Assembly (NCBI RefSeq): GCF_015354575.1
Contig: NZ_JACAFQ010000017.1
Span: 1-58,029 of the forward strand
DNA from: Pseudomonas sp. UFMG81
GTDB lineage: Bacteria > Pseudomonadota > Gammaproteobacteria > Pseudomonadales > Pseudomonadaceae
Length of the DNA stretch: 58,029 bases
Direction of reading: 5' to 3'
Below, piece after piece: positions 9,461-18,159 of this stretch (position 1 is the first letter of the stretch; every line of letters begins with the position of its first letter). Position numbers and translations under genes: made by a program. The notes under the pieces are model-generated. The model had not been told where the DNA came from. It saw nothing but the letters and a program-made list of their open reading frames with translations, and made no database searches.

Positions 9461-9852
9461 TGAGCATCACTAGACTTATGAACCCTCAGGCATTAACAGC
9501 CATGTATGGTGGGATACCTTCTTTTATCGGCACCGAAGTACTCGAGATTTCCTTTACTCAAGATGGCCCATCGGTTTCTGTTAGGTTCATGACGAAGGAG
9601 AAACCTATAAAAAAGCCTGCAAGATGGCCGAACACATACGACGTTGTACACATGCAGATTTCATTTGGCACAATAGAAGTTTCGAGATTTTCCAAATGGG
9701 GAAGGAGCAACTTAGTCCTAGAAATCTCGAGCCAACTCATGGATGACAGAGAGAGACTGATGCTAAAATTCGAAAACGAATGCGAACTAGAATTCTCTTA
9801 CGACTGGGCTCGTATTGAGAGCATTAATTACGGCCTCATTGGCAGCCCTTGA
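9460..9852 (+). CDS. Imm50-like immunity protein
   Basis: The start codon overlaps the rhs stop by one base (TAATG), tightly coupling a 130-residue acidic protein to the toxin. I prefer ATG 9460; an in-frame ATG at 9442 lies inside the toxin. The GGIPSFIGTEVLEISFTQDG opening and alternating beta-strands resemble the Imm50 immunity family. Position and AT-rich composition, which matches the toxin tip, both indicate that it neutralises the tip by binding. The family assignment is from memory of the pattern. Confidence 0.75.
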   Translation: MSITRLMNPQALTAMYGGIPSFIGTEVLEISFTQDGPSVSVRFMTKEKPIKKPARWPNTYDVVHMQISFGTIEVSRFSKWGRSNLVLEISSQLMDDRERLMLKFENECELEFSYDWARIESINYGLIGSP

Positions 9853-10177
9853 CTCCATGTCGAAGAGCGCCCTTAAACACCAAGCCAACTACAACCCGGC
9901 GAGCCACGGCTATTATACTTCCTCTTGAGGCCTATACATAGATCAAGCATGCCATACATAGAGAAAAGATCGAGCACATGTTTGGCGGCGCGCTCGACTT
10001 TATGCCGCCAACCGGAAAGCACCTCTGCACATGTTGGAGCGACTGTGGTGCGATGTGAATGAAGGTGTGATTGAGACAGCAACGATGAACATTCAAGAAA
10101 GAACCAAATAGGGCAAAACAACCATTGAAAACCTCAAACACCGCACTAGCTATCCGCGAAAATAGGAGGACACCTGG
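9853..10177 (+). other. AT-rich intergenic stretch with decayed coding fragments
   Basis: No intact gene is seen. Short coding-like fragments appear in different frames (for example REKIEHMFGGALDF at about 9960-10000), as if an older Rhs tip, immunity gene or transposase had decayed here. None can be assigned. An AGGAGG at 10165-10170 serves the next gene. Confidence 0.4.
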
Positions 10178-10468
10178 TTGGTTGAGGTAAATGTTTTGAA
10201 AGAACTAAATACCCGCCTTAGAAATAAGGGGCGCATATGGATTAATGAAGAGTATATGGAGGCGGGAGAACTCATAAAGAAAGAGCTTTTCCTGAGGATT
10301 TCTGATTTTGGCTTTACCGTGGGCTTTGATCATTATCCGGATAAATATGAGGACACCACTGATTTATATATAACTTATTTGCGCAAAGATTTTGACAGAC
10401 TGTCTGATGCAATAGATTTTTGTGCTGAAGCGTTATCGGTCAAGATGTCAGATTTTTTGGAGCGTTGA
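10178..10468 (+). CDS. Hypothetical small protein, putative orphan immunity
   Basis: This 96-residue acidic protein appears to start at TTG 10178, which has a perfect AGGAGG 7 nt upstream. It begins VEVNVLKELNTRLRNKGRIW and alternates strands and helices with many Asp/Glu/Tyr residues. I recognise no family. Its AT-rich composition and place downstream of an rhs-immunity pair fit an orphan immunity gene left by an earlier toxin tip. Confidence 0.55.
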   Translation: MVEVNVLKELNTRLRNKGRIWINEEYMEAGELIKKELFLRISDFGFTVGFDHYPDKYEDTTDLYITYLRKDFDRLSDAIDFCAEALSVKMSDFLER

Positions 10469-10538
10469 CTGGATGCGTAAAGTGCTTGCTTGTCCGTAGT
10501 TTTGCTTTTTGATGCATGGACTTATCTAGGAGTGATCC

Positions 10539-10679
10539 ATGACATTAAAGGATATATTAATGGAAGCCAGGAGTGTGTTGTGCAGCTCAAAAAAGAGACT
10601 GCTATTGAGAATTACCTACCTGACTTGGTATAAGCGAGCACCATCCATTGACAACCCACTTCAATACCTGAGTACATAG
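10539..10679 (+). CDS. Possible small protein (46 aa)
   Basis: ATG 10539 has AGGAG at 10528-10532 and opens a 46-codon frame starting MTLKDILMEARSVL. The product is basic and Leu-rich with no recognisable domain. It may be a remnant of a longer gene in this decayed immunity region. Confidence 0.2.
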   Translation: MTLKDILMEARSVLCSSKKRLLLRITYLTWYKRAPSIDNPLQYLST

Positions 10680-10689
10680 GGCTGACAAA

Positions 10690-10986
10690 ATGACCGGCAC
10701 ACGGCTACCAATCAAGAATGGCAATATCACTCTTGACGACTTCAAGCTGAATGAAAACATACCACTCACCCAATGCCTGGATGACCTGAAAGAAGACATG
10801 TTGCAGGTCGAATACCCTGGCGGCTACATTCTCGATATAGGGTGGCGACCATCCTTTAATTCGAACGGGCAGTTCTATGTAGCGCTAATTAAAGACTATG
10901 ACTGGGAGCACCCCATCTACCATGGCACTGCAAAAAACATCGACAACCTTAAAAAAAGAATCTCAGAAGCCTCGGAGTTACTTTAA
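10690..10986 (+). CDS. Hypothetical small protein, putative orphan immunity
   Basis: This 98-residue acidic protein starts MTGTRLPIKNGNITLDDFKL. It has strand-rich central segments (GGYILDIGWRPSFNSNGQFY) and a helical C-terminus. I recognise no named family. Its size, charge, AT-rich DNA and place behind the rhs locus fit an immunity protein. It is co-oriented with the three small genes before it. Confidence 0.55.
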   Translation: MTGTRLPIKNGNITLDDFKLNENIPLTQCLDDLKEDMLQVEYPGGYILDIGWRPSFNSNGQFYVALIKDYDWEHPIYHGTAKNIDNLKKRISEASELL

Positions 10987-11297
10987 CCCCCATGTAAAAA
11001 CCGCCCCCACTGAAAGCGCATTGCAATAGCCTACCCGGCAACTTAAAAATGCTGGAACCCATCAGAAAGCTCTAAACACTTACTACCAATAAAACATTAA
11101 ACGCAAGAAGCGCCACTGCGCCTTGGTTGAATGCCATGAACTAAGCAGACCGTGCAATGGTACGCGTAAGCCTATTATCTGGTTGGAATCGAGTCCCGTT
11201 GACCCCGCTTGAACAGGCCAAATGCCAATTTGAACTCGGTTTAATTTCACTCTGCTCAGCCGAAACGACCACACTCAGGCCTGAGCACGCTCATCTT
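10987..11297. other. Intergenic stretch, nothing recognised
   Basis: About 310 bp mark the change from AT-rich Rhs-associated DNA back to GC-rich sequence. No gene, palindrome or clear promoter is seen. A short coding-like fragment (KPIIWLESSPVDPA near 11,170-11,210) may be debris. Confidence 0.4.
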
Positions 11298-11462
11298 TCA
11301 AGGCAACAACCGCATCACCCCCGGCACTGGCATCCAGCAATTCACATACCCTGGCTGGCAGTAATACACCAGCGGCATCGGCAACGGCCGTGTCAGCGCC
11401 GCCACGTAGGCGGCGGCAAAGGCACAGACGGTCAGGGCAAGGCATATTCTTGTTGTTTTCAT
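11298..11462 (-). CDS. 54-residue secreted peptide
   Basis: The ATG at 11462 lies 6 nt after a GAGGA ribosome-binding site; an in-frame ATG at 11468 is too close to it. The product starts with a signal peptide (MKTTRICLALTVCAFAAAYV) and leaves a short tail rich in Pro, Tyr, Trp and two Cys, ending PGVMRLLP. It is co-oriented with and 93 nt downstream of the esterase gene, so it may be the last gene of that operon. The function is unknown. Confidence 0.4.
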   Translation of the reverse strand: MKTTRICLALTVCAFAAAYVAALTRPLPMPLVYYCQPGYVNCWMPVPGVMRLLP

Positions 11463-11555
11463 GGCCATTCCTCGGCGTGGGCAAGGGGCTGTTTGCTGCC
11501 AGACTAGAAGCGCCGCACCCTGCCCGCCTCGTCCGAATGGACGAGGCGCTTGCCG

Positions 11556-12482
11556 TCAGTTCAACGCCCGCCGCACATCCGCCGCCGCGCCCAGCAAGGC
11601 CCGGGATGCCGCCTCGACGAACGGCGCCAGGTTGGCGAAACCATGCACCAGGCCCTGGCAGCGCTCCAGGCGCACCGCCACCCCAGCCGCCCGCAGGCGC
11701 TCGGCGAAGGCCTCGCCCTCGTCGCGCAGCGGATCGAATTCGGCCGTCAGCACGGTGGTCGTCGGCAGGCCTGCCAGGTTGTCGTCGCGCAACGGCGACG
11801 CCAGCGGGTCGTCGACCTGCTCGGAGGACGGCAGGTACTGACGCCAGAACCAGCCCATCATCGCCCGCGACAGCAGGTAGCCTTCGGCGAATTCGCTGTA
11901 CGAGGCGCTGTCGCAGGCCGCGTCGGTGACCGGGTAGAACAGGCACTGGTGGCGAATCAGCGGGGCCCGTCGCTCACGGGCCAGGCGGCTGACGGCAATG
12001 GCCAGGTTGCCGCCGGCGCTGTCGCCGGCCACGGCCAGGCGGCTGGCGTCGAAGCCGAGTTGCTCCGCCTGGGCAACCAGCCAGCAGGTGGCGGCGTAGC
12101 AGTCCTGCGGTGGCGCCGGAAAACGCGCCTCCGGTGCCAGGCGATAGGCCACGGCCACCACCACCGCCTGGGTTTCCAGAGCCAGGGTGCGGCACAGGCT
12201 GTCATGGGTGTCGAGGTTGCCGATGACGAAGCCGCCACCATGGAAGAACACCAGCAGCGGCAGGTCGCGGCGGGCCACGGGCCGGTACAGCCGCGCCGCC
12301 AGTGGCCCGGCCGCGCCATCGACCTCGAGTTCGCGCACCTCGGCCATGTCGGCCCCGGCCAGCGGGGGCATCTGGTTGTCCGCCTGCTGGCGGAACTGGC
12401 GGGCATCGAGGCTGGCCCAGTCGGGTTCGGCCAGGGCAGCAAAACCCTGGAGCACGGCGGCAAGCTGGTTATCGAGCGGCAT
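11556..12482 (-). CDS. Alpha/beta hydrolase, hormone-sensitive-lipase family esterase
   Basis: This 308-residue esterase has the HSL oxyanion-hole motif HGGG (in FFHGGGFVIG), the nucleophile elbow GDSAGG, a later Asp in AEFDPLRDEG and the His in LVHGF. It would hydrolyse short acyl esters. The ATG at 12482 has AAGGAG upstream and overlaps the end of the SDR gene by 14 nt, so the two are co-transcribed. Placement beside kshA suggests action on a steroid ester or lactone, which is inference. Longer readings run through the SDR gene in another frame and are not used. Confidence 0.87.
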   Translation of the reverse strand: MPLDNQLAAVLQGFAALAEPDWASLDARQFRQQADNQMPPLAGADMAEVRELEVDGAAGPLAARLYRPVARRDLPLLVFFHGGGFVIGNLDTHDSLCRTLALETQAVVVAVAYRLAPEARFPAPPQDCYAATCWLVAQAEQLGFDASRLAVAGDSAGGNLAIAVSRLARERRAPLIRHQCLFYPVTDAACDSASYSEFAEGYLLSRAMMGWFWRQYLPSSEQVDDPLASPLRDDNLAGLPTTTVLTAEFDPLRDEGEAFAERLRAAGVAVRLERCQGLVHGFANLAPFVEAASRALLGAAADVRRALN

Positions 12483-13299
12483 GGGCGTCTCCTTGGCCGT
12501 CGGCCATGACAAAGCGTGGGTTGGATTCATCGAGGATGCTGCGCAGGCGCTGCTCCAGCGCCGGCTTGAAGAACTTGTGCGGCAGGATCCAGAAGCGCTT
12601 CTCGGCCACCGCCTGGAACACCAGCTCGGCCAGCGCACGCGGGGCCATGCCGGCGCGAATGCTGTCGTCGAGCAGCGCGTTGAGCGCGGCCGCCGGGCCT
12701 TCGGCCACCGCGTCGGAGGCCATGATCGCGCTGGCCACCGGCCCCGGGCAGAGCACCGACACCGCCACCTGCGCGCCCAGTTGCTCGAGCTCGTAATGCA
12801 GGGTTTCCGACAGCGCCACCACGGCCTGCTTGGTCACGTTGTACGGCGCCATCAGCGGGCTGCTGACCAGCCCGGCCAGCGAGGCGGTGTTGACCACATG
12901 GGCCGGGCGCCCCTGTTCCAGCAGCAGCGGCATGAAGGCATGAATGCCGTTGATCACGCCCTTGAGGTTGATGTCCAGCATGCGCTGCCACTGCCGGGCA
13001 TCGATGGTCCAGCTGTAGCCGGTCTGCATCACCCCGGCATTGTTGAACAACAAGTCGACACCCGCGAAACGTGCCACGGCGGCATCGCGCAAACGCGCCA
13101 CCTGCTCCGGGTCGGCCACGTCGGTGACGCAGGCCAGCACCTCGCTGCCCTGCCCCTGCAACTGCGCCGCCAATGCCCTGAGCGCGGCTTCGTCGATATC
13201 CGCCAGCACCAGGCGCAAGCCCTGGCGCGCGCCCTCTTCGGCCAGCCCGCGGCCAATGCCGCTGGCCGCGCCGGTGATCACTGCTACTCGACCCGCCAT
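12469..13299 (-). CDS. Short-chain dehydrogenase/reductase
   Basis: This 276-residue classical SDR has the cofactor motif GAASGIG, the NNAG motif, Ser in NTASLAG and the YNVTK catalytic pair. The start has an AGGAG upstream. It heads a two- or three-gene unit with the esterase, divergent from kshA. A candidate steroid-regulon dyad lies exactly 59 nt upstream of its ATG, the same spacing as at hsaD and hsaC. A hydroxysteroid dehydrogenase role is plausible; the position of the hydroxyl is not predictable. Confidence 0.85.
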   Translation of the reverse strand: MAGRVAVITGAASGIGRGLAEEGARQGLRLVLADIDEAALRALAAQLQGQGSEVLACVTDVADPEQVARLRDAAVARFAGVDLLFNNAGVMQTGYSWTIDARQWQRMLDINLKGVINGIHAFMPLLLEQGRPAHVVNTASLAGLVSSPLMAPYNVTKQAVVALSETLHYELEQLGAQVAVSVLCPGPVASAIMASDAVAEGPAAALNALLDDSIRAGMAPRALAELVFQAVAEKRFWILPHKFFKPALEQRLRSILDESNPRFVMADGQGDAHAAR

Positions 13300-13358
13300 C
13301 TTGTTCTCCTGAGCGTGGCTGATGGTTGCCCAGTAGAACGGCCCCGGCAGCGGCGGCC

Positions 13359-13377
13359 ATCGTCCGTTCAGACGATG
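13359..13377. promoter_or_regulatory. Candidate steroid-regulon dyad, SDR/kshA divergent promoter
   Basis: ATC-GTCC-GTTC-AGAC matches the cluster consensus ATC-GTCC-N4-GGAC in 10 of 11 fixed positions. It also lies within a true palindrome, ATCGTC-N6-GACGAT. It ends 59 nt from the SDR start and about 118 nt from the kshA start, so it may serve both. Confidence 0.5.
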
Positions 13378-13495
13378 ACCGCAGCGTCACGGGCGGCAGA
13401 ATCGGCCCAGTGCTTCAAATCCGCTGGCCGGGCCACCTGTGACCGAGGTGGCCAGGCATCGCCGGCGGCCCCCTCGAAAACCGGAGAACAACAAG

Positions 13496-14539
13496 ATGAG
13501 CACACTGCACCGTATCGAAGCCAAACTGCTGGAGGACCGCTACGCCCGGGGCTGGCATTGCCTGGGCCTGGCCGACCAGTACCGCGACGGCAAGGCCCAC
13601 CGCCTGGAGGTGTTCGGCACCCGCCTGGTGGCGTTCCAGGGCGAGGATGGCGAGTTGAACGTCCTCGACGGCTACTGCCCGCACATGGGCGCCGACCTGA
13701 GCACCGGCTGCGTCGAAGGCAACGCCATCCGCTGCCCCTTCCACGGCTGGCGCTGGAACGCCGACGGCGTGTGCGACGACATCCCCTACGCCAAGCGCAT
13801 CCCGCCACGGGCGAAGATCAAGCGCTGGCCGATCATGCAGCAGAACCACCTGCTGTTCGTCTGGAACGACCCCGAGGGCAACCCGCCGCTGCCCGAGCAG
13901 GCCATCCCGCGCATCGACGCCTGCCACGACGACAGCTGGGCCAGCTGGGAAATCGCCGAGCTGATCATCCAGACCAACTGCCGCGAACTGATCGACAACA
14001 TCGCCGACATGGCGCACTTCGGCACGGTGCACGGGGCACCGGTGGACGAGTTCAGCAATGTCTTCGAAGGCCACATGGCCACCCAGATCATGCGCGCCCG
14101 CAGCGAGCGGCTGTCTGGTGACAGCGAGCTGAGCACCGTGGCCACCTACTTCGGCCCGGCCTACCAGATCACCGAGATGAACGGCGCCATGAACGGCCAG
14201 CCGATCCACTCGATCCTGCTCAACTGCCACGTGCCGATCGACCTCGACAGCTTCACCCTGCGCTATGGCGTGCTGGTGAAGAAGATCCCCGGCCTGAGCG
14301 AAGCCGAGAACCAGGCCATCGCCAAGGCCTACGTGGCCCAGGCCCAGGCGGCGTTCTACGAGGACGTGGCGATCTGGCACAGCAAGACCCGGGTCGACAA
14401 CCCGCTGCTGTGCGACGGCGACGGCCCGGTGTACCAGCTGCGCCGCTGGTACGAGCAGTTCTACACCGATATCGCCCTGGTCACCGGCGAGACCCACGAC
14501 AGCAAACGCTACATCGTGCGCAGCACCGAACGCGCCTGA
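13496..14539 (+). CDS. kshA: 3-ketosteroid 9alpha-monooxygenase, oxygenase component
   Basis: This 347-residue Rieske non-haem iron oxygenase would hydroxylate C9 of androst-4-ene-3,17-dione or its 1,4-diene, which leads to opening of ring B. The Rieske ligands are C61-H63 (CPH) and C80-H83 (CPFH). The mononuclear iron motif DNIADMAHFGTVH gives H174 and H179. The HIEAKLLEDRYARGWHCLG start and the overall length match KshA. I start at 13496 because of the GGAG upstream. Electrons should come from a KshB reductase, which is not in the window. The gene is divergent from the SDR/esterase unit and followed by the LuxR regulator. Confidence 0.9.
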   Translation: MSTLHRIEAKLLEDRYARGWHCLGLADQYRDGKAHRLEVFGTRLVAFQGEDGELNVLDGYCPHMGADLSTGCVEGNAIRCPFHGWRWNADGVCDDIPYAKRIPPRAKIKRWPIMQQNHLLFVWNDPEGNPPLPEQAIPRIDACHDDSWASWEIAELIIQTNCRELIDNIADMAHFGTVHGAPVDEFSNVFEGHMATQIMRARSERLSGDSELSTVATYFGPAYQITEMNGAMNGQPIHSILLNCHVPIDLDSFTLRYGVLVKKIPGLSEAENQAIAKAYVAQAQAAFYEDVAIWHSKTRVDNPLLCDGDGPVYQLRRWYEQFYTDIALVTGETHDSKRYIVRSTERA

Positions 14540-14675
14540 CCCCTTGCACCTGGCACCGCCCGGCGCGGTCGGCAACGGCCGCCGCCGGGGCTCGTACCCC
14601 GACATTGCGCGCGGGCATGAACGCCGTTTATGCTCGCCGACGCCCATACTAATAAGAATATTCCGGTACCCAACC

Positions 14676-15803
14676 ATGCAGAGTCTCAGCCTCGACGCCT
14701 TCAGCGAGCTGGTCGGCCAGCTGTACCAGGGCCCGCTCGAAAACATCCCCTGGGGCAGCTTCCTCAACCAGCTCAACGGCCTGCTGCACAGCAAGTACGT
14801 CACCTTCATCCTGCGCCCGCCCAGCACCCAGGTGGACGGCCTGATGGTCAACACCAACGGCACCTCCACCGAGGCCACCGCCTCCTACAACAAGCACTTC
14901 TACGCCATGGACCCCTTCGTCGGGCTGCCCAACCGCGAAGTGGTGGCCCTGGCCGACTACCTGCCGGACAGTGAGCTGAAGCAGTCGGAGTTCTTCCGCA
15001 ACTTCCTCGAGCCGGTGGGCGTGTTCCATATCCTGGGGGTGGACATCAACACCTGCGACGGCGCCCAGTGCCGCCTGCGCATCAGTCGCGGGCACGACGA
15101 CGCGGCCTTCGGCGAGCACGAGAAACGCCTGCTGGCCGGCTTCGTCCCGCACCTGGAACGCTCGATCAAGCTGCACATGCAGCTCAACCGCATCGAGACC
15201 GAGCGCAACCTCTACGCCGGCGCCGTCGACCAGATGGCGGTGGGCACCATCATCCTCGACGAAACCGGCAAGGTGCTGCAGACCAACCAGGTGGCCGAGA
15301 AGCTGTTGCAGGAGAAGGACGGCATCAAGCAGGTCAACGACGGCCTGCAGGTGGGCAGCGCCCGCGACACCCAGGAGTTCCGCCGCCTGGTGCGCCAGGC
15401 CATGTTGTCGCAGAAGGGCAACCTGGCCTCGGTGGTCGAGGCGATGCGCGTGTCGCGCCCGTCCGGGCGCGCCGACCTGGGGGTGATCGTGCGTTCGGTG
15501 CCGCTGGCGACCTGGAGCGAGGGCAAGCAGTGCCCCACGGTGGTGATCTTCATCAGCGACCCCGAGCAGCAATCCTCGGCGCCCCAGGAGATCGTCCGGG
15601 CGCTGTTCGACTTCACCCCGGCCGAGACCCAGCTGGCGATGCTGTTGGCCAATGGCCTGACCCTGGATGAAGCCAGCGAGGAGCTGGGTATCAGCCGCAA
15701 CACCTCGCGGGCGCACTTGCGTTCGACGTTTTCCAAGACCGGGGTGACCCGCCAGACCATGTTGGTGAGGTTGATCTTGCGGAGTGTGGCGACGCTGGGG
15801 TGA
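14676..15803 (+). CDS. LuxR-type regulator, TeiR/TesR-like
   Basis: This 375-residue protein has a long sensory N-terminus and a C-terminal LuxR helix-turn-helix (about 315-370: FTPAETQLAMLLANGLTLDE, then ISRNTSRAHLRSTFSK). In Comamonas testosteroni a LuxR-type regulator of this architecture (TeiR/TesR) activates the steroid genes. The location between kshA and the hsaDEGF operon supports the same job here. I start at ATG 14676, the first Met before the MQSLSLDAFSELVGQL opening. No copy of the seven-site dyad is seen in front of this gene itself. A convergent repeat element follows it. Confidence 0.8.
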   Translation: MQSLSLDAFSELVGQLYQGPLENIPWGSFLNQLNGLLHSKYVTFILRPPSTQVDGLMVNTNGTSTEATASYNKHFYAMDPFVGLPNREVVALADYLPDSELKQSEFFRNFLEPVGVFHILGVDINTCDGAQCRLRISRGHDDAAFGEHEKRLLAGFVPHLERSIKLHMQLNRIETERNLYAGAVDQMAVGTIILDETGKVLQTNQVAEKLLQEKDGIKQVNDGLQVGSARDTQEFRRLVRQAMLSQKGNLASVVEAMRVSRPSGRADLGVIVRSVPLATWSEGKQCPTVVIFISDPEQQSSAPQEIVRALFDFTPAETQLAMLLANGLTLDEASEELGISRNTSRAHLRSTFSKTGVTRQTMLVRLILRSVATLG

Positions 15804-15845
15804 GGGGTTAGGAGTGAGGGCTGCAAGGTGCTCGTCGACAGGTTT

Positions 15846-16122
15846 GCAGCGCCCTCCAGATCGAGCGCCGCCCGCGCGGCGCATCGCTGGCAAGCCAGCT
15901 CCCACATCTGTTTCGGGCCAGTGACTCCTGGTCCATCTCCACTGTCCGCCTTGTTTGTACGACGCGGTTTCAGCGTGGGCGCTGATGCCGCCCCACCAGA
16001 CTTGAGGCATGCGCCAAGGCGGACAGTGGAGACCTCACAGGATGGATTGGCCCGAAACAGATGTGGGAGCTGGCTTGCCAGCGATGCGCCGCGCGGGCGG
16101 CGCTCGATCTGGAGAGCGCTGC
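15846..16122. repeat. Composite palindromic element, copy 1
   Basis: Two inverted arms of about 75 bp (15846-15920 and 16048-16122) contain the same GC-rich REP palindrome and end in TCTGTTTCGGGCCA or its complement. A core of about 125 bp lies between them. The core itself starts and ends with inverted CCACTGTCCGCCTTG (15939-15953 and 16015-16029). The element fills the gap between the convergent regulator and hsaF genes. The core runs in the opposite direction to copies 2 and 5. Confidence 0.85.
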
Positions 16123-16188
16123 AAAAACACCGGCAGGCACCTGCCCGCCCTGACGCAATCCCCAGCCAAGCGCCCTACCCCACTTAAC

Positions 16189-17223
16189 TCAAGTCGGCAA
16201 CACCCCCCGCGCCCGCGACAGGGTCAGCGCCAAATCCTCGATCATGTCCTCCTGCCCCCCCACCGTGCCACGCCGCCCCAGCTCCACCAGCAAATCCCTT
16301 GCCGCGATCCCATACTTGAGCTCGGCACGCTTGGCGAACAGCAGGAACGAGCTATACACCCCCGCATACCCCAGGGTCAGCGCATCGCGGTCAAGCCGGA
16401 TCGGCTGGTCCATCATCGGCACCACCAGGTCTTCGGCGACATCCATGATCCGGTACAAATCCACCCCGCTGTGCACGCCCATGCGCTCCAGCACCGCCAC
16501 GAACACCTCCAGCGGTGTGTTGCCGGCCCCGGCGCCGAGCCCGGCCACCGAGCCGTCGATACGCGCCGCACCGGCCTCGATGGCGGCCAGGGAGTTGGCA
16601 ATCGCCATGCCCAGGTTGTGGTGGCCATGGAAGCCGACCTCGGTATCCGCCTCCAGCCCCTCGCGCAGCGCGCCGATTTTCTCGCGCACCTCATCCGGCA
16701 GCATGTAGCCCGCCGAGTCGGTGCAATAGATGCAGTTGGCGCCGTAGCTTTGCATCAGGCGCGCCTGCTCCAGCAGTTTCTCGGCGCTGACCCGGTGCGC
16801 CATCATCAGGAAGCCCACGGTATCCAGGCCCATCTTGCGGGCCATGCCGATATGCTGGCCGGACACATCGGCCTCGGTGCAGTGGGTGGCCACGCGAAGG
16901 GTCGACACCCCATGCTCATGGGCCATCTTCAGGTGGTCGAGGGTGCCGATGCCCGGCAACAGCAGCGCCGACACCTTGGCCTGCTTGAGCTTGGGGATTA
17001 CCGCGCTGAAATAGGCCTCGTCGCTGTGAGCGGGCATGCCGTAGTTGAGCGAGGCCCCGCCCAGGCCATCGCCATGGGTGATCTCGATCAGCGGCACGCC
17101 GGCGGCGTCCAGCCCGGTGGCCACCGCCACCATCTGTTGCAGGCTGATCTGGTGGCGCTTGGCATGCATGCCATCGCGCAGGCTCATGTCGTGCAGCAGC
17201 ACGTTCCTACCTTGCAGGTTCAT
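16189..17223 (-). CDS. hsaF: 4-hydroxy-2-oxovalerate/hexanoate aldolase
   Basis: This 344-residue class II aldolase would split 4-hydroxy-2-oxohexanoate into pyruvate and propionaldehyde and pass the aldehyde to HsaG through a channel. The catalytic segment SLRDGMHAKRHQ gives R16, D17 and H20. The Mn2+ ligands GFHGHHN are H199 and H201. Length and motifs match DmpG/BphI/HsaF (TesG in Comamonas). It is the last gene of hsaD-hsaE-hsaG-hsaF, 11 nt after hsaG. Confidence 0.92.
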   Translation of the reverse strand: MNLQGRNVLLHDMSLRDGMHAKRHQISLQQMVAVATGLDAAGVPLIEITHGDGLGGASLNYGMPAHSDEAYFSAVIPKLKQAKVSALLLPGIGTLDHLKMAHEHGVSTLRVATHCTEADVSGQHIGMARKMGLDTVGFLMMAHRVSAEKLLEQARLMQSYGANCIYCTDSAGYMLPDEVREKIGALREGLEADTEVGFHGHHNLGMAIANSLAAIEAGAARIDGSVAGLGAGAGNTPLEVFVAVLERMGVHSGVDLYRIMDVAEDLVVPMMDQPIRLDRDALTLGYAGVYSSFLLFAKRAELKYGIAARDLLVELGRRGTVGGQEDMIEDLALTLSRARGVLPT

Positions 17224-17234
17224 CGTCGTGCTCC

Positions 17235-18143
17235 TCAGCGGGCGGGCAGTTGCAGGGTGCCCTTGTGGGCTTGTTCGGCGAACATCTCGGCGGTGCGCAG
17301 GCCGGCGGCGGTCATGATGTCGAGGTTGCCGGCAGACTTGGGCAGGAAGTCCCCCAGCCCCTGCACCTCGATGAAGATCGACACCTTGTTGCCGTCGAAC
17401 ACCGGGCCGTTGACCAGGGTGTAGCCAGGCACATAGCGCTGCACCTCCCTGACCATGCTCAGCACCGAGGCGCGGATGGCCTCCTGGTCGGGGGTGTCGT
17501 CGGTCAGGCAGTGGATGGTGTCGCGCATCATCAGCGGCGGCTCGGCCGGGTTGATGACGATGATCGCCTTGCCGCGCCGGACCCGGCCGATACTCTCCAC
17601 CGCCCCGGCCGTGGTGCGGGTGAACTCGTCGATGTTCTGCCGGGTGCCGGGGCCCACCGAACTGGACGACACGGTGGCGACGATCTCGCCATAGGCCACC
17701 GACTGGATGCGCGACACCGCCGCGACCATGGGGATGGTCGCCTGGCCACCGCAGGTGACCATGTTCAGGTTCATCGCCAGGCGGCTGGCATGCTCATTGA
17801 GGTTCACCGGCGGCACGCAGTACGGGCCGATGGCCGCCGGGGTGAGGTCGATCATCACCACCCCCAGTTCGTTGAGCTTGCGGCTGTTGTGGGCATGGGC
17901 ATAGGCGGAGGTGGCGTCGAAGGCGATGCGGATATCGTCGTCGAGCACATGGGGCAGCAGGCCGTCGAGGCCCTCGGCGGTGGTCTTCACCCCCATCGCC
18001 CGGGCGCGCTTGAGGCCCTCGGACTCGGGGTCGACGCCGACCATCCACACCGGCTCGATCCATTCCGAGCGGCGCATTTTCATCAGCAGGTCGGTGCCGA
18101 TGTTTCCCGGGCCGATAATGGCCGCTTTCAGTTTCTGGCGCAT
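17235..18143 (-). CDS. hsaG: Acetaldehyde/propionaldehyde dehydrogenase, acylating
   Basis: This 302-residue enzyme would convert the aldehyde from HsaF to propionyl-CoA with NAD+ and CoA. The nucleotide motif IIGPGNIGTDL is at residues 10-20 and the catalytic Cys is C131 in NMVTCGGQATIP. I start at ATG 18143 (MRQKLKAAIIGPG), as in DmpF/BphJ; an upstream ATG at 18167 adds eight residues. The start lies 16 nt after the hsaE stop. Confidence 0.92.
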   Translation of the reverse strand: MRQKLKAAIIGPGNIGTDLLMKMRRSEWIEPVWMVGVDPESEGLKRARAMGVKTTAEGLDGLLPHVLDDDIRIAFDATSAYAHAHNSRKLNELGVVMIDLTPAAIGPYCVPPVNLNEHASRLAMNLNMVTCGGQATIPMVAAVSRIQSVAYGEIVATVSSSSVGPGTRQNIDEFTRTTAGAVESIGRVRRGKAIIVINPAEPPLMMRDTIHCLTDDTPDQEAIRASVLSMVREVQRYVPGYTLVNGPVFDGNKVSIFIEVQGLGDFLPKSAGNLDIMTAAGLRTAEMFAEQAHKGTLQLPAR

Positions 18144-18159
18144 GGCCGTTGCTCCTCGT

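Noticed and set aside
9932..10141. IS5-type transposase remnant (REKIEHMFG)
   Set aside because: Only a few residues resemble a transposase C-terminus and the following residues do not continue the pattern. No terminal inverted repeats or target duplication are seen.
12187..14121. A 644-codon plus-strand frame across the esterase, SDR and kshA
   Set aside because: It is antisense to two clear genes and out of frame with kshA, with Arg/Gly/Ala low complexity.
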